DNA from: Gossypium raimondii
Taxonomy: Eukaryota; Streptophyta; Magnoliopsida; Malvales; Malvaceae
Assembly (NCBI RefSeq): GCF_025698545.1
Contig: NC_068576.1
Coordinates: 49,882,390 to 49,946,389 of the forward strand
Length of the DNA stretch: 64,000 bases
Reading direction: 5' to 3'
Made by a program: the position numbers and the translations under genes. Positions within the stretch are counted from its first letter, which is position 1; each line of letters opens with the position of its first letter. Below are positions 15,288 to 26,785 of the stretch, in pieces. Below the pieces are notes generated by a model. That model worked only from the letters and a program-made list of their open reading frames with translations, made no database searches and had not been told where the DNA came from.

Positions 15288-15615
15288 TGTCGGATTCTTG
15301 TACATGTCTGAACTGTTAGCTAACAGACGTAAACGGGTTTGAGACATTAAAGCCTATTGGACCCGACCAAAAGTCCATTTATAAAAAAAAAATAGCAAAA
15401 CTTACTTTCCCCCGTTTTTTGATTGCCCGCTCGTTCTGACTCTTCGATCTAACGAAGAAATGTTATTCTTATCTGAATTTTGCCCCGCAATTCCCCTGAA
15501 TCCAATCCAAAAAGCAGTGAAAACACCAAATTTTGTTTCATTTCACTGGACTAGTTAACCAACCACGAGGGCTACTAACTCTCTCTCTTTGATCCTTTGA
15601 GGGTTTGTTTCAATT

Positions 15616-15630
15616 TTAGGGTTTTAGGGG
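15616..15630 (-). promoter_or_regulatory. Reverse telo-box-like motif in DEK leader
   Basis: TTAGGGTTTTAGGGG is 39 bp upstream of the DEK start codon. Its complement contains AAACCCTA, so both members of the divergent gene pair carry this motif. Confidence 0.45.
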
Positions 15631-15668
15631 AAAAACTCAGATTTTTGGTTGTTTGATTGGTAGTTTCT

Positions 15669-18600
15669 ATGGAGACGGAAACCCCAGACGAGAACAAGCC
15701 GATGGGAGAAGAGAAGGAGAAGGAAAAAGAAAAGGAGGAAACTAAAGAGGTTTCTCGGGAAAGTGAGGAAAAGAAGGAAGTTGAAGAGAACGAAGAGGAG
15801 GAGGAAAAGGAAGACAACGAAGAGAACAGAGAGAAAGGTGCTAAGAAGGGAGAAGATAGTAGTCGAAAGCGAAGCTCCAGGAAACCCAATCGAGGTTCAG
15901 CTGAGAAGAAAGAGCCTATGACACCCAGTAGTGATAGGCCTACAAGGGAAAGGAAAGTCGTTGAAAGGTACTCGGTTCCATCTGTTGCTAGGTCTTCCAC
16001 TCCCAAACCTTTGTCAATTGAAAAGGTATTTGTTTTTTCTTTGGTGTGATTGGTTTTTGCCCATTCTTTTGCTCCCCTCTGGCTTCAGTGTTTTTATTGT
16101 TTTTGGATTTCGTGTTGCTTTCAGGGTGCTGGTACACAGCTTAAAGATATTCCAAATGGTACGTATCTGGGTTTTTTTTTTTTTTAGAATTATTTCCTAT
16201 CAAATTCATGGGATTTGACAGTACTTCTATTCGTTATTCAATGAACGACCTGTAATGTAATATAGTCAAAGTGATTACCACTAGGAAATTGTTGAACTTA
16301 GTACTTCTTAACATTATCCGAAGAGCAAATGTTGTGTTGGATGCTGTAAACTATCTGAGTTTTGGTTATTGAATTCACCTTTGATGAAGCTGAAAAATAT
16401 GTCTTCATAAAACCTGCCAATGTAGATATTAGTAATCACATTCAAACTCAGTATTAAAACTGAGTTTATGCAGGTTCCATGTGTGGTTTGACCATTTTAA
16501 CTATGGTTAAGCTTCAATAAGTATTAATAAATAATGGAAATGGATGAATACTTGGGTCTAGCTTTCCAGTTCTTGTTGATGATGACTGCAATTGTTTTCA
16601 CTTTCATATAAATTGTTTCATTGTAGGTTGCCGTTCTTGTTATGAGTTTTACATGTGCTCAAATTGCTTGTGTTTACTAGATGATACAGTATTAAAAAAC
16701 CACTGTAAATATTTAGTCCTTAAGTGATACCACCCAGCTTAGGAGGCTAGGGGCTGTGATAAAAGTAACCTGAAATTCTTTAACAAAATAGGGAAAATTG
16801 AATAAAGAAAAGGTATCACGAGCTTCATACCTATGGCTGATCACATCACAGAAGCAAGAAGAAAGAAAGCCTAAGCATCACACTTGAGGTTGATTGCATT
16901 GCATAATCAGTATTGCAACAATGCTAAAAAGTTCTCATAAGTCATAATTGTAATGTCTTTAAAAGAAAAACTATTGGTTGATGTAGACCTTAGCTCCCTT
17001 AGAGGCTGGCAAATACTTGGATTCTAAACCCTCAATCCAAGGGCGAAGCCAGAAAATTATTTTGAGGGCGCCGGAATTAGATTGTATATTTTTACGATAG
17101 TAAAAATGCAATTTCACCATTTTAATAGCCTATATCTTTACAATTTTTAAAGGATTAAATCAATTTTATATCATTTGGGGGGGCAAAGTGCAATTTTACC
17201 ATAATTAATTTAAAATTTTATAAATTATAAAGGGTCTAAATGCAAATTTTTCCATCTTAGGGCCACCCCCCCCCCTCCCGGCTTCACCACTGCCTCAATT
17301 AGCTACTAGAGTTGTGCATCATTAAACTGTTGCAGTTTTCATTTAATATTTGAGACTCAAATTGTCTTGGATGGTGGACGTATTCTTATCATTTTGTTGT
17401 GATGGCAATTTATATCAAACAATCTTTCTTTTATGTTCATTCAATTTTGTTGTTACTGCAGAGTCTGGCCTATTTTTTCTCTGATATTGTAAACTGTTTC
17501 AGTGGCTTTCAAGTTGTCGAAGAGAAAATATGATGATAATCTGCAGCTTCTCCATATGATACTCTTTGGAAAGAAAGCAAAGGTAATCAAGTTTATCTTG
17601 TCTAGTTGTTTCATGATGCCTTTTTATGTACTTTTTTTCTTTGCTTTTGCAGCCTCAAAGATTGAAGAGAAACATTGGCCAATTTTCAGGCTATGTTTGG
17701 GTTGAGAATGAGGTATTCGCTTTTATCTTACAAAAGTTGGTTTTTGTTTTTATTTTTATTTTCTTTCTCCTGTGGTCCACCACCTGCATGTTTCTCTTCT
17801 TGATGTAGTAAGGTATGTTTAAATTAAGATACATAGTGTATGCTTTGACTTTATGTATAACATTTATTCACTAAGTAAAATCTTAATACCCATTTTTTTC
17901 CCAGCAGGAAAAACAAAAGGCAAAAGTAAAGGAAAAAATTGACAAATGTGTTAAAGAAAAATTAGTTGATTTCTGTGATTTGCTGAATATTCCAATCATG
18001 AGAACCACTGTAAGAAAGGTTAGTAAGAATATATATAAATATGTATAATGTATCAGCTTTTATGTAGTAAGCATACTTGTTTATTTCAGAATAACTCATT
18101 TCATTCTTCAGGAGGAACTCTCTGCCAAATTGTTGGAATTTCTGGAATCTCCCTGTGCTACAACTGACATTCTGCTTGCTGAAAAGGAACAGGTGCACTG
18201 TTATTTTATAATCTTTTGCTTGCTATTGAGTATTTGGCATGATTTACTGTCTGTTTGAGATTGAATGAGATTCTTTATTCATCTCATTTCAGAAGGGTAA
18301 AAAGCGTAAAGCTACACCAAGCAAAAACATTGCTTCTGGTGAAACATCAGAGAAATCAGCCAAGGTTTGTCCTCTTTGGTTGTGTTCCATTTTATATATA
18401 CATGTCTTTTTGTTTAATTTATTCATCTATGATTGTGGACTAGTGCTTGTTTCTGCATGTATTGCTGTGCAGTTTTTAAATTTATTGAATCCGTCGTACA
18501 CCTTCAGTGCTGGGTTTAAAATTCTTATGTTGTGGTTAAATTTTTTTATGTTAATTAGCACTAAGAACAAATGATTTATGCTGTTAAAGTTCGGTTCTTA

Positions 18601-20867
18601 TTTAGGATCTTCATAGAAGATACTGGTCTAATGTGACATCACCAATCCAATCCTTCCTTAATGCTATGATTGAAATTGACAAAATTGGTTTTGGGCCAAT
18701 AAGGATGAAAGTTTTAAAATTGTCAAATTCTCTTATTTTTTGTATGTGTCGTTAATTATTCTTGGCCAATCAAAATAGTGCTCTAAAGACTTGTACTTTC
18801 TTCCCTATGTAATCTTTTTAACCCTGCCCCTACTTACTGGTTGTTGTGCATGTATTTATTTTTTGAATTTATTTGTTTTGTATCTTAAATACATACAGTA
18901 CCATGCTCAGATTTTCTTTGGTTTGTAGGGTTAAAGCAATGTCTATCCTTAATCCAAGTTTCCAAACCTTTACTTTTAATCAATGTGATTTTAATCAATC
19001 CTCAAGTTGGTAGGTTTGCCTCTGTTTCCTTTTTCAATGAAACAAAATTTTGTACCGTTTTGTTCGGGTGAAGTTGGCATTGCCATTTTACATATTTTCT
19101 GTTTAAACTCTCAAATAAGGACTTGCTGCAGAAATCTAGCTGGCTGCTGCTGCTTGAAATGATAAAGTTTCTATCATATGCTTATTTCTTTGCTGGTCTC
19201 TACTTAATATTTGATCTGTATGGAAATTTCGGTAACTGAAAATGCTTGATGCTTGCTATTTTGTTCCGTGTTCTGCAATGCAGAAGCGACAAAGCACACC
19301 CCAAGGTGGGGAAAAACGTAAGCGTTCATCCAAAGTTGAGGAAAAAGATGAAGATGTTGAATCCCCTGTCAGTGAAGATGATTCTCATGAGGATGATGTT
19401 GACACTACAGTCAAAGAAGAGAGTGATGACGAAGAGACTAACTCAAAGGAAGAAGAAGACGCACCCAAGAAGTCAAGCAATAAAAGTACCTCCAAAAAGA
19501 TTGCAATGGATCGTCCAGATTCAAAACTTAAGGAGACATCAGCATCTGGAAAGAAGCTTACCTCTGCAAAATCTAGCAGAAAATCTTCTGTTTCAACTTC
19601 AAAACAGGGTGCTAGTGATGGTGATAGGACTCCAGGCTCTAAATTAAAGGGTTCTGCATCAAAAAAGCAAAAGGTTGGAAAGGAAGGCTCTATTGATGTT
19701 AAATTGTCCACCAAAAGCGAGGTTCCTGGCAAGAAGCAAACGAACAAATCACCAGCAAAGGTTTCTACCAAGACTCAAGGTAGATTTCTCTAGCTATACG
19801 CCTATACCGCTGAAACACTGTGCATGTTTACTCAGGCTTTTTTTCATAAGATTTTTATTAAATTTTGATGTGTTTAACTGTTTATTATTAAAAGAAAATC
19901 TTCTAGGCCAGGGATATTTGAAGAGTTCTTTTGCATTTTCTGATTTGATTCTCATCAATTGAGCTTATGCAGCGACAGGTAAAGGAAAAAGCAGCAAGAA
20001 GCCTAAAGCTGAGCCTAGCAGGGAAGAGATAAATGAAGTAGTGGTAGATATTCTAAAAAAAGTGGACTTCAACACTGTAAGTAGTGTCTATTTGCGTATC
20101 TTTGGAGATGAAATTATAATCAAGACTAGACCTGTCCATGGGCCTGGCGGCCTGGCCTGGCCCGACGGCCCGCCCGAAATATGGGAGGGTTCGGGTAAAA
20201 ATATAGGCCCGAAATATGGGTTTGGGCAAAAAATGAGGCCCGTTTAAAAAGTGGGTCGGGCCTCGGGCATCACTTTTTTGGCCCTGGGCCTTGCCCGGCC
20301 CGAATATAATAAATATTTATTTTTTATTTTTATTTTTTAATTTTTAATTTTAAAATATTTTTTATTTTTTTATTTTTAAAACAATTTTTTAATGTTTATT
20401 AAAAATGGGCCGGGCTGGGCTCGGGCTTATGATATTTTCCCGGGCCGGGCTTGGGCAAATTTTTAGGCCCATATTTCGGGCCCGGGCCTAGGAGGCGGGC
20501 CAAAAATTTTCCGGGCCCGGCCCGGCCCATGGACAGGTCTAATCAAGACCTTAGTGCTAAGCTTTTCTTCTGTTTGTGATGCAGGCAACATTATCGGATA
20601 TTCTTCGGCAACTTGGTATTTTTCCCTTTAGTTTCTAATGTATATGAGTTAAAATTTCAGTTTTTAGACTTTCACTAATTATAAGATTTGATCATGTCAG
20701 GTACGCACTTTGATCTGGATTTGATTCACAGAAAAGCTGAGGTGAAGGATATTATTACTGAAGCAATAAATAACATGTCTGATGACGAAGAAGGGGAGGA
20801 AAGTGAGGAGAATGCTGATACAGGTGAGGGTGTGGATAAAGATGGGAATGGGAACGATGATACTTGA
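15669..20867 (+). CDS. DEK: DEK-domain chromatin-associated protein
   Basis: Nuclear chromatin architectural protein of the plant DEK family (DNA topology, histone binding). Eleven exons join in phase: 15669-16025, 16125-16158, 17503-17582, 17653-17712, 17908-18018, 18112-18192, 18293-18364, 19284-19779, 19973-20076, 20585-20615 and 20701-20867, giving 530 residues. The N-terminus is a highly charged Glu/Lys region (1-75). A conserved DEK core with a SAP-like part (about 95-245) includes RPTRERKVVERYSVP, LLHMILFGKKAK and FSGYVWVE. A Lys/Ser/acidic linker (about 242-440) carries basic nuclear-localisation-like clusters. The C-terminal DEK_C domain (about 445-505) has EINEVVVDILKKVDFNT and DLDLIHRKAEVKDIITEAIN, then an acidic tail. 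The start is the first ATG in frame at 15669; upstream codons lack ATG. Introns 2 and 9 each hold a MITE. Exon 5 has a tandem CAGCAG acceptor. The frame is intact. Confidence 0.95.
17038..17292 (+). mobile_element. hAT-type MITE in DEK intron 2 (copy 1 of pair)
   Basis: 255 bp with imperfect terminal inverted repeats (left CAAGGGCGAAGCCAG; right end, complemented, CAGTGGTGAAGCCGG). Flanks CCTCAATC (17030-17037) and CCTCAATT (17293-17300) form an 8-bp target duplication with one mismatch, as expected for hAT. No coding capacity. A second copy in the opposite orientation is at 27452-27703. Confidence 0.8.
20127..20541. mobile_element. GC-rich hAT-type MITE in DEK intron 9
   Basis: 415 bp with perfect 18-bp terminal inverted repeats, TAGACCTGTCCATGGGCC. 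It is flanked by a perfect 8-bp duplication ATCAAGAC (20119-20126 and 20542-20549). The ends are rich in GGGCCGGGCC runs; the middle is AT-rich. It is non-coding. The perfect duplication and ends suggest fairly recent insertion. Confidence 0.93.
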
Positions 20868-22046
20868 GGAATTACATATCACCATGTCGAACGTGTGAGA
20901 TATCTGCAGTCATTGGTAATTTATCACCCTCCATTGTTTTCTTGCTAGTCTCATACAGTTATAAAATTGTAGTCATTTTAGATGTTCAAATAGGTGGGGT
21001 TGTAGCATGAGTTACCGACTCATTTTGTATTTAACTTATATTGTTGGTCTGGCCTCAACTTACATGACCTTTTAGTTTTTTTTTTTTTTCATCTGTACTT
21101 TCTTCATTGAAATTGTTCGAGTTGTATTTAGTTGTGTAGTTAGTTAGGCAGTGAATGCTTTAGTAGAATGTGTTGGGATGAAACTATAGTTGTACCAGTC
21201 TTGCCTCACTCCATTGGTCGAAAACGATTACTACCTAGTATTTTGATAGTAGGATGATATGTATGTACCCGTTATGACATTAAACAGTTCTAATGTATCT
21301 TTTGTTATATTGGTTTTTTTTTTTGTACTTTACTTTACCGATGAGTTTTTCATTTTTCTTAAAGTATTTGTGCTCAACTCTCATGTGATATATTTTTAGA
21401 TATGGATATATTGCCAAGAATTCTCCAAATGCATTAAAAATGAATATTAGCACGTACTAAACACATGCAATACCAGACCTTCATCCAGTAGACCCCAGGT
21501 AACTGAATATAGCTTTGGTTACGGAGAAAGAAATTTGAAACTATAACAAAATGGAAATTAATTCATTTCAAACATGTGGAGATAAGTTAATCCTTATAAA
21601 AAATTAAATTATGTCAGCACTAGGATGTGACCAAATTCAGAGACGCACTGTAACTGCGAATTGCTCATTGACTTGAGAAGGAAGCACCATCGTCATTCGT
21701 CACCCTCATCGGTGGATAATGGTTATGCTAAGTATTTGTAACACCCCAAACCAACGCAACCGACAATTACATATACCGTCATCTTCTTTGAATAAACAGC
21801 AGCCAGCTCAGCCAGCGTAAGATTCTTTCTTTTCTGTTTTCATTTTATTTTTATGGTATAACTTGATCACAGCTCAACTTAATCGTGGAGATGTGGACTT
21901 TAAGCTGTTTACTAGTATTAAACTATGATAAGAATACATCATTTTCATTACATTGCTGTATATTGCATGGCCTTCCTAAAAGCTAATCCTACTTAAAAAG
22001 ACCAAAAACCACACAGTAATTTATACTAACTACAGTGTTTAAGCAT
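20868..22046. other. DEK 3'UTR and convergent spacer to SAUR
   Basis: Begins with the DEK 3'UTR (T-rich tracts at about 21076-21090). No further gene or repeat is recognised. Confidence 0.5.
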
Positions 22047-22466
22047 TCAAGATGGAGTGAGAAGTTGATATGATCCGTAATAGCCTTTATTGAAGCTTGA
22101 ACGACGGGGAGAAGGGGTACAAAGGGGAGTTAATATTTGTTGATCTCCACTGTGGATCTCTGCTAAAACTTGTTTGAACATATCAACGTCGCAAGGAAGA
22201 AGAAGGGGACCTTCATTGCTGAAGCCGTACTCAAGCTCAGCGCCTTGTAACAACATCCGGAACAATGGGTGGTTGGCAAACTCGGTCTTGATTACGAATC
22301 TTTGTCTTTGGGGTCCGACATAAACGGGTAAACATCCTTCTGGAGCTGCCTTAGCCACACCCGCATGAGTCGTGTTGGAAGATATTGATGACGATCTTGT
22401 CTTGCAGCATCTTTCCCAGGCCTTGACAACCATGTTTTTCTTCCATCTCTTCTTTACTGTTTCCAT
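22047..22466 (-). CDS. SAUR-family (small auxin-up RNA) protein
   Basis: 139-residue intronless protein of the SAUR family. Many SAURs promote cell expansion by inhibiting PP2C.D phosphatases and so activating plasma-membrane H+-ATPases; whether this member does cannot be read here. The SAUR domain spans about residues 40-106: PEGCLPVYVGPQRQRFVIKT, then NHPLFRMLLQGAELEYGFSN and LLLPCDVDMF. The N-terminus is basic (KKRWKKNMVVKAWERCCK), and a Ser/Pro-rich tail of about 30 residues follows the domain. The start at 22466 is the first ATG upstream of the domain. A TATA motif lies about 190 bp upstream. It converges on DEK. Confidence 0.93.
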   Translation of the reverse strand: METVKKRWKKNMVVKAWERCCKTRSSSISSNTTHAGVAKAAPEGCLPVYVGPQRQRFVIKTEFANHPLFRMLLQGAELEYGFSNEGPLLLPCDVDMFKQVLAEIHSGDQQILTPLCTPSPRRSSFNKGYYGSYQLLTPS

Positions 22467-22651
22467 TTAGACGACCTTGAATTTGATCGCTAATCCAAAA
22501 ACTGAACTCGACCCTTTTTTTCTTTCTTTTTTTTGGAGGGGGGGTGTTCGAATTTGTTTACAAAACTGAACCTGAAAACCAAAGTCTGTGCGTTCAGAGA
22601 AGAAGATATAAAAAAAGTTTAAGATCAGAAAAAATGAGAGAGTAGGCAGTG

Positions 22652-22659
22652 TTATATAA
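22652..22659 (-). promoter_or_regulatory. TATA box candidate of the SAUR gene
   Basis: TTATATAA lies 186-193 bp upstream of the SAUR start codon, consistent with a leader of about 150 nt. I found no TGTCTC auxin-response element by eye close by. Confidence 0.4.
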
Positions 22660-22724
22660 CCCCCTTCCTTCATATGATTGCATTTGTCAACGCATGCACA
22701 AATCCTGCTAGATTTTGAATACAC

Positions 22725-23277
22725 TTTAAAAAAAAAAAAACAATTGTTTAATAAAAGAAAGTTTTTTCAATGACAAAAACAAGGGAGAGCCTACATTATT
22801 AGAATTGGGTGATAAATAATATCATATCATATCATGGTTGTTATTTAGCTCAAAGTATTCATTTCTTAATTTATGTAATTTCCCTTTGGGCGAGTGTTTG
22901 GGAAGATATTAATATTGTGGGGGAAAAAAGGTTGATTATTACGGTGACCAAAGCTTTGACACCATGCAGTCTAATACGACTATCTGCGTAGACCTTATTA
23001 TTTTTTTCAACTTCAACTGCTCAACTAAACTCATCATGTTTGATATAGGGATACCAGTACTACCCAATGGATCGAATCACGGGAATTAAATATTAATATA
23101 TACCTATACGTAGTAAATTTAATTGGATTTTAATAACGTGGTGCTTTTTAATTAGCTTTGGGTGTTTTTTTGTAATGGTAGGGATCAACATTAGTTAAGG
23201 AAATAAAGCTTAGAATAATTTTATACAAATGTAACAAAGGTCACAAATCGAAGCTTGTATAAGAAAAGTAAATAATT
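22725..23277. other. Intergenic AT-rich DNA
   Basis: A-tract at 22727-22740, then AT-rich sequence without recognisable gene. Confidence 0.4.
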
Positions 23278-23676
23278 TTGACATGTTAAACATCTTGAAA
23301 TTTTATCATTTGTCATATGCTACACAAATTTTTTCTTTTAAAATAGTCGTATCGTTTCATTATATGAAAATTATAAAAATTATAACATTAAATAATCAGT
23401 TAGGGTGAGTATGAAAGAATTGTAATATTAAAATTGATACCGAAGCCAACATTTTTAATGTAAGTAATCGTATATGAATGGTTTAGAATTTCGACACGTC
23501 AACATCTTGAAATTTTATCATTTGTCTTATACTACACAATTCTTTCTTTTAAAATAGTCGTATCAATTCTATTATATGAAAATTATAAAAAAATATATAA
23601 TATTAAGTAATCAATTACGTGAGTACGAAAGAAGTATAATATTGAAAATTGATATTGAAGCCAACATTTTTAATGT
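23278..23676. repeat. ~185-bp tandem direct repeat, two copies, ~213-bp period
   Basis: The block starting GACATGTTAAACATCTTGAAA (23280) recurs as GACACGTCAACATCTTGAAA (23493). Both copies run through ATTTTATCATTTGTC, AAAATAGTCGTATC and GAAGCCAACATTTTTAATGT. The second copy leads into the larger duplicated block. Confidence 0.8.
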
Positions 23677-24175
23677 GCAAGTGGTTAGAACTTTCTATCA
23701 GTACAAAATTATAATATTAAATAATCGTTAGGGTGAGTACAAAAGAATTATAATATTGAAAATTGAAAGTGATTGAGAACTCTCTATTAACATTCAAAGT
23801 CCAAAGTTCAAATTTAGATAACGATACTTCATTTCTGTACCAAAAAGTATTGATATAAAAATTGACAAATATAAATCAATACCGACTCATAGTTGATTAA
23901 TTATATGAAAATTATAATATCTATAAAGGAAAAACATATCAATCTTTTCAAATAATTGTGAACAAAATTCATATCATAAATATTTGCTTTCCTTTTATCA
24001 TCAAATATCATGGTTTATATGTGTTCTAGAAATTTGAAATCTAATGTTATCTTGTATTCATTCTTACATTGTTCAAAATTTATTATTCATGACTTCACTT
24101 AAAGTAGACATTTTCTTTTGATATTACTTAAATTGCACATTATTTATGACTTTTTTTTTTGTTAAACCTCAATAA
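23597..24175 (+). repeat. Dispersed direct duplication, copy 1
   Basis: About 580 bp nearly collinear with 28009-28612, sharing long runs such as GTACGAAAGAAGTATAATAT, AACGATACTT and TTAAACCTCAAT. It contains tRNA-promoter-like pieces (AAGTGGTTAGAACTTTCTA and AAGTTCAAATTTAG), so it may include a decayed SINE. Confidence 0.85.
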
Positions 24176-24231
24176 TTTTCACCAGTTGGACACCTTTTTA
24201 TGGTTTTCAATGGCATGGCATCACATTAAAT
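24176..24231. other. Short spacer
   Basis: No feature is recognised. Confidence 0.3.
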
Positions 24232-25480
24232 GTTTATATGAAAAATAGGTATCTAAATTATGTAATTTTAAAATTTAAGTATTTAACTATTTTTTTAACT
24301 CTCGTTACAAAATCAAATTATGAAATGTGACGGTTTTAATTAAATAGAAATATTTAAAATTAAGGTTTAATAATAAAAAATATCATTTCTCGATCTCTCA
24401 CCTCCCATTTTCATCTTCTCTACAAATAAATTTCTACAAAATTTTAAAATGAACTCTACTTCAAATTTCTCCCGATAAAACAAACCCTAATCTTTAGTAT
24501 AAAATAAACACTCATCTTCCTTGACATTAAAAAAAATTTCTCATTTTCAATATTAACAACTCAAGGTAAGAAAGAAAAAGAAAATAGAAATGACAGAAAA
24601 GAAAACTCACATTTTCTCTATTTTGAGGCCATGAGCCCATGACAGGTTGTTTTTACGGGCATGTTAAGTAGATTAAGACGGAGAAGATGAAGAAGGAAGA
24701 GAGAAAGAGGGATGGATTTTTTTATCTTTAATTTAATTTAATTTTACTTGATGTAATTTTTAAGTTTTTTTATTTAAGGGTAAATTGTAAAAATAGTCAC
24801 TTTTGTTTGCCTAATATTACATTTTAGTCACTTATTTTTGAAATGTTACATTTAGTCACTTATGTTATCGTTTTATTACGAAGTGGTCACTCTGTCGTTA
24901 AGCTTTGTTACCTCCCTAACAACAATCCTACGTGACAGTCTAAATGAGTTTTAAATGCCAGCTTGGATGTCCGATTGGGATGAGAATAGTTTTTTCAGTC
25001 AAAATAGGAAAAGAAAACTAAAAGAAAAAGGAGACGAGCGGTTTTTCTTTTCCAGTTCAATGTGTAATTAATTTAAATTTTTAATAAATTAAATTTATTT
25101 AATTAAAAACCTATTCTCGCCCCAGTTGGACATCCAAGTTGGCATTTAAAACTCATTTGGGCTGCCACGTAGGGTTTCCATTAGAAAGATAACGGAACTT
25201 AACGGCAGAGTGATCACTTCGTAACAAAACAATAACGTAAGCAACTAAAATGTAACATTTAAAACATAAGTGGCTAAAATGTAATATGATGCAAACAAAA
25301 TTAACTATTTTCGTACTTTACCCTTTATTTAATTAAAAATATCATTTGTCATAATTTGCTTGGTTTAGAAATTTTATTTTAGCATGAGTTAACCATTGGT
25401 ACCTAAAGTAACAATAAAATAAAACTTTAAGTACCTAAATTGAAAAACTTGCACAGTTTAAGTACCTATTTTTATATAAA
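24232..25480. mobile_element. Older inverted-repeat element containing a MITE
   Basis: The left end GTTTATATGAAAAATAGGTA and the right end (complemented) GTTTATATAAAAATAGGTAC are inverted repeats. Similarity continues inward with 'TTTAAGTA...' and 'CAAATTATG' blocks. The inner Mutator-type MITE (24778-25323) splits it. No clear target duplication was found, so exact ends are uncertain. Confidence 0.5.
24778..25323. mobile_element. Mutator-type MITE with perfect 9-bp target duplication
   Basis: 546 bp. It begins GGGTAAATTGTAAAAATAGT and ends as its near-complement (...CTATTTTCGTACTTTACCC). Inverted arms of about 200 bp pair blocks such as ACATTTTAGTCACTT, CACTCTGTCGTTAAG and TGGCATTTAAAACTCATTT with their complements. 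Flanked on both sides by TTTATTTAA (24769-24777 and 25324-25332); a 9-bp duplication is the hallmark of the Mutator superfamily. Non-coding. Confidence 0.92.
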
Positions 25481-25875
25481 CTGGCAAGAAATGAACTAAA
25501 TATTATTGTATTATTGAAAATGGATTTAATTCACTCTCAAATGTCAACTAGTTGAAAAGAAGCTAATTAATTTATTAAACTAAAATTCTAAAATAATTAT
25601 AATTAAATTTTAATTGAAACAAACTTTTAAAATAAATTGACATTTTTTTCATGGCAATAAAAAATGCTTTAAAATATTAAATATTTTGTATCTCTATCAC
25701 AAGACTACTAAATTTTAATTAGGATCGTTTGTCATATTGTTTTTATTCTTCTATTTTTCAACTTTAAATATATACTAGTATTTATCAAGATACAAAATTA
25801 ACAAACGAAGCTACAGTTATGTGAGACAATTTCTGTAATGTAATAATTAGGATAAACTTCACTCTAAAACGTTAC

Positions 25876-26491
25876 TAGATTTGATCATGGATCAGGTCAC
25901 TCATCCAGGTCTAAAAGTTCGTCCGAAAAATAGGAGGGTTTGGGCAAAAATATTGACCCAAAAAATAGACTTAGACAAAAAATAAGGCACATTTTCTAAA
26001 CGAGCCAAGCCTCAAGTAATTTTTTTTGCCCAGACCCAACCCGACCTGAATCAATTGTTTTGCTGCCATTTTGTTGTTGTTTTGTTACTATTTCACTATT
26101 ATATTGCTACTATTTTGTTGTTATTGTATAACTATTATTTTATTGTTAATTTTCCTACTATTTTAAAGTCATTGGCTTGCTAAGTTGCATATATTAGTGC
26201 TATTTAAGCATAAATATTTTTTAAATGTATTTTTAATTTATTGAGATACATTTATTTTAATATTTTTAGTGTATTTAATGTATTATATTTTTTAACTTTA
26301 TTTTTATATAAAAATAATCTAAAAAAATTTTAATTCGAGCGAGTTGGGTTAGACTTGGGTTTAGCATTATTAGTTTGGGCTAGTTGGGTAGAAATTTACC
26401 TCCATTTTTCGAGTTGGGTCAGGTTGGACCCTAAAAACAGGCCTTAAATTTTACATCAGTCCGGCCCGAGTCTGACCCATGATCAGGTCTA
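25876..26491. mobile_element. Decayed relative of the GC-rich hAT MITE
   Basis: 616 bp beginning TAGATTTGATCATGGATCAG and ending (complemented) TAGACCTGATCATGGGTCAG. Layout matches 20127-20541: aggaggGTTTGGGCAAAAAT near one end and CGGCCCGAG near the other. The 8-bp flanks (AACGTTAC and GATGCTAC) agree at five positions, consistent with an old hAT duplication. Confidence 0.7.
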
Positions 26492-26638
26492 GATGCTACC
26501 ATGTGTTTTTAATATAGTAAAATAACAAAGTAGTAATAAATAAAAATGACACTAATAGCATCCCAGATCCACTTGTGAAGTTTTTCTATTTATTTAATTA
26601 CTATTTTGAATAATCTCATTTTAGGTTCTGATCATATC

Positions 26639-26785
26639 TTTTTTTTTTGACACAAAGCGTAAAACTAGACGTAAGCCATCCCCAACCCATAAATAGGGAG
26701 ATAATGTGATTTAGCGTACTCGAACTCACGTCCTCATATATTAGCAACAGTGTCGTTGTCAATCGAGTTAAGACTTAATCAGACA
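26639..26785 (-). mobile_element. tRNA-related SINE-like copy
   Basis: Read on the minus strand, the head contains a box-A-like TTAACTCGATTGACA and a box-B-like GAGTTCGAGTACG about 40 nt apart, then a body ending in a run of A (poly-T at 26640-26650 on the plus strand). This is the architecture of a tRNA-derived SINE. The acceptor stem is not that of a functional tRNA. No target duplication was identified. Confidence 0.6.

Noticed and set aside
15575-16006. Ser-rich open frame on the minus strand opposite DEK exon 1
   Set aside because: It is the complement of the Glu/Lys-rich DEK N-terminus; low-complexity coding DNA gives long antisense frames.
19385-19771. Minus-strand frame opposite DEK exon 8
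   Set aside because: Shadow of the acidic/Lys/Ser-rich linker; no start context or similarity.
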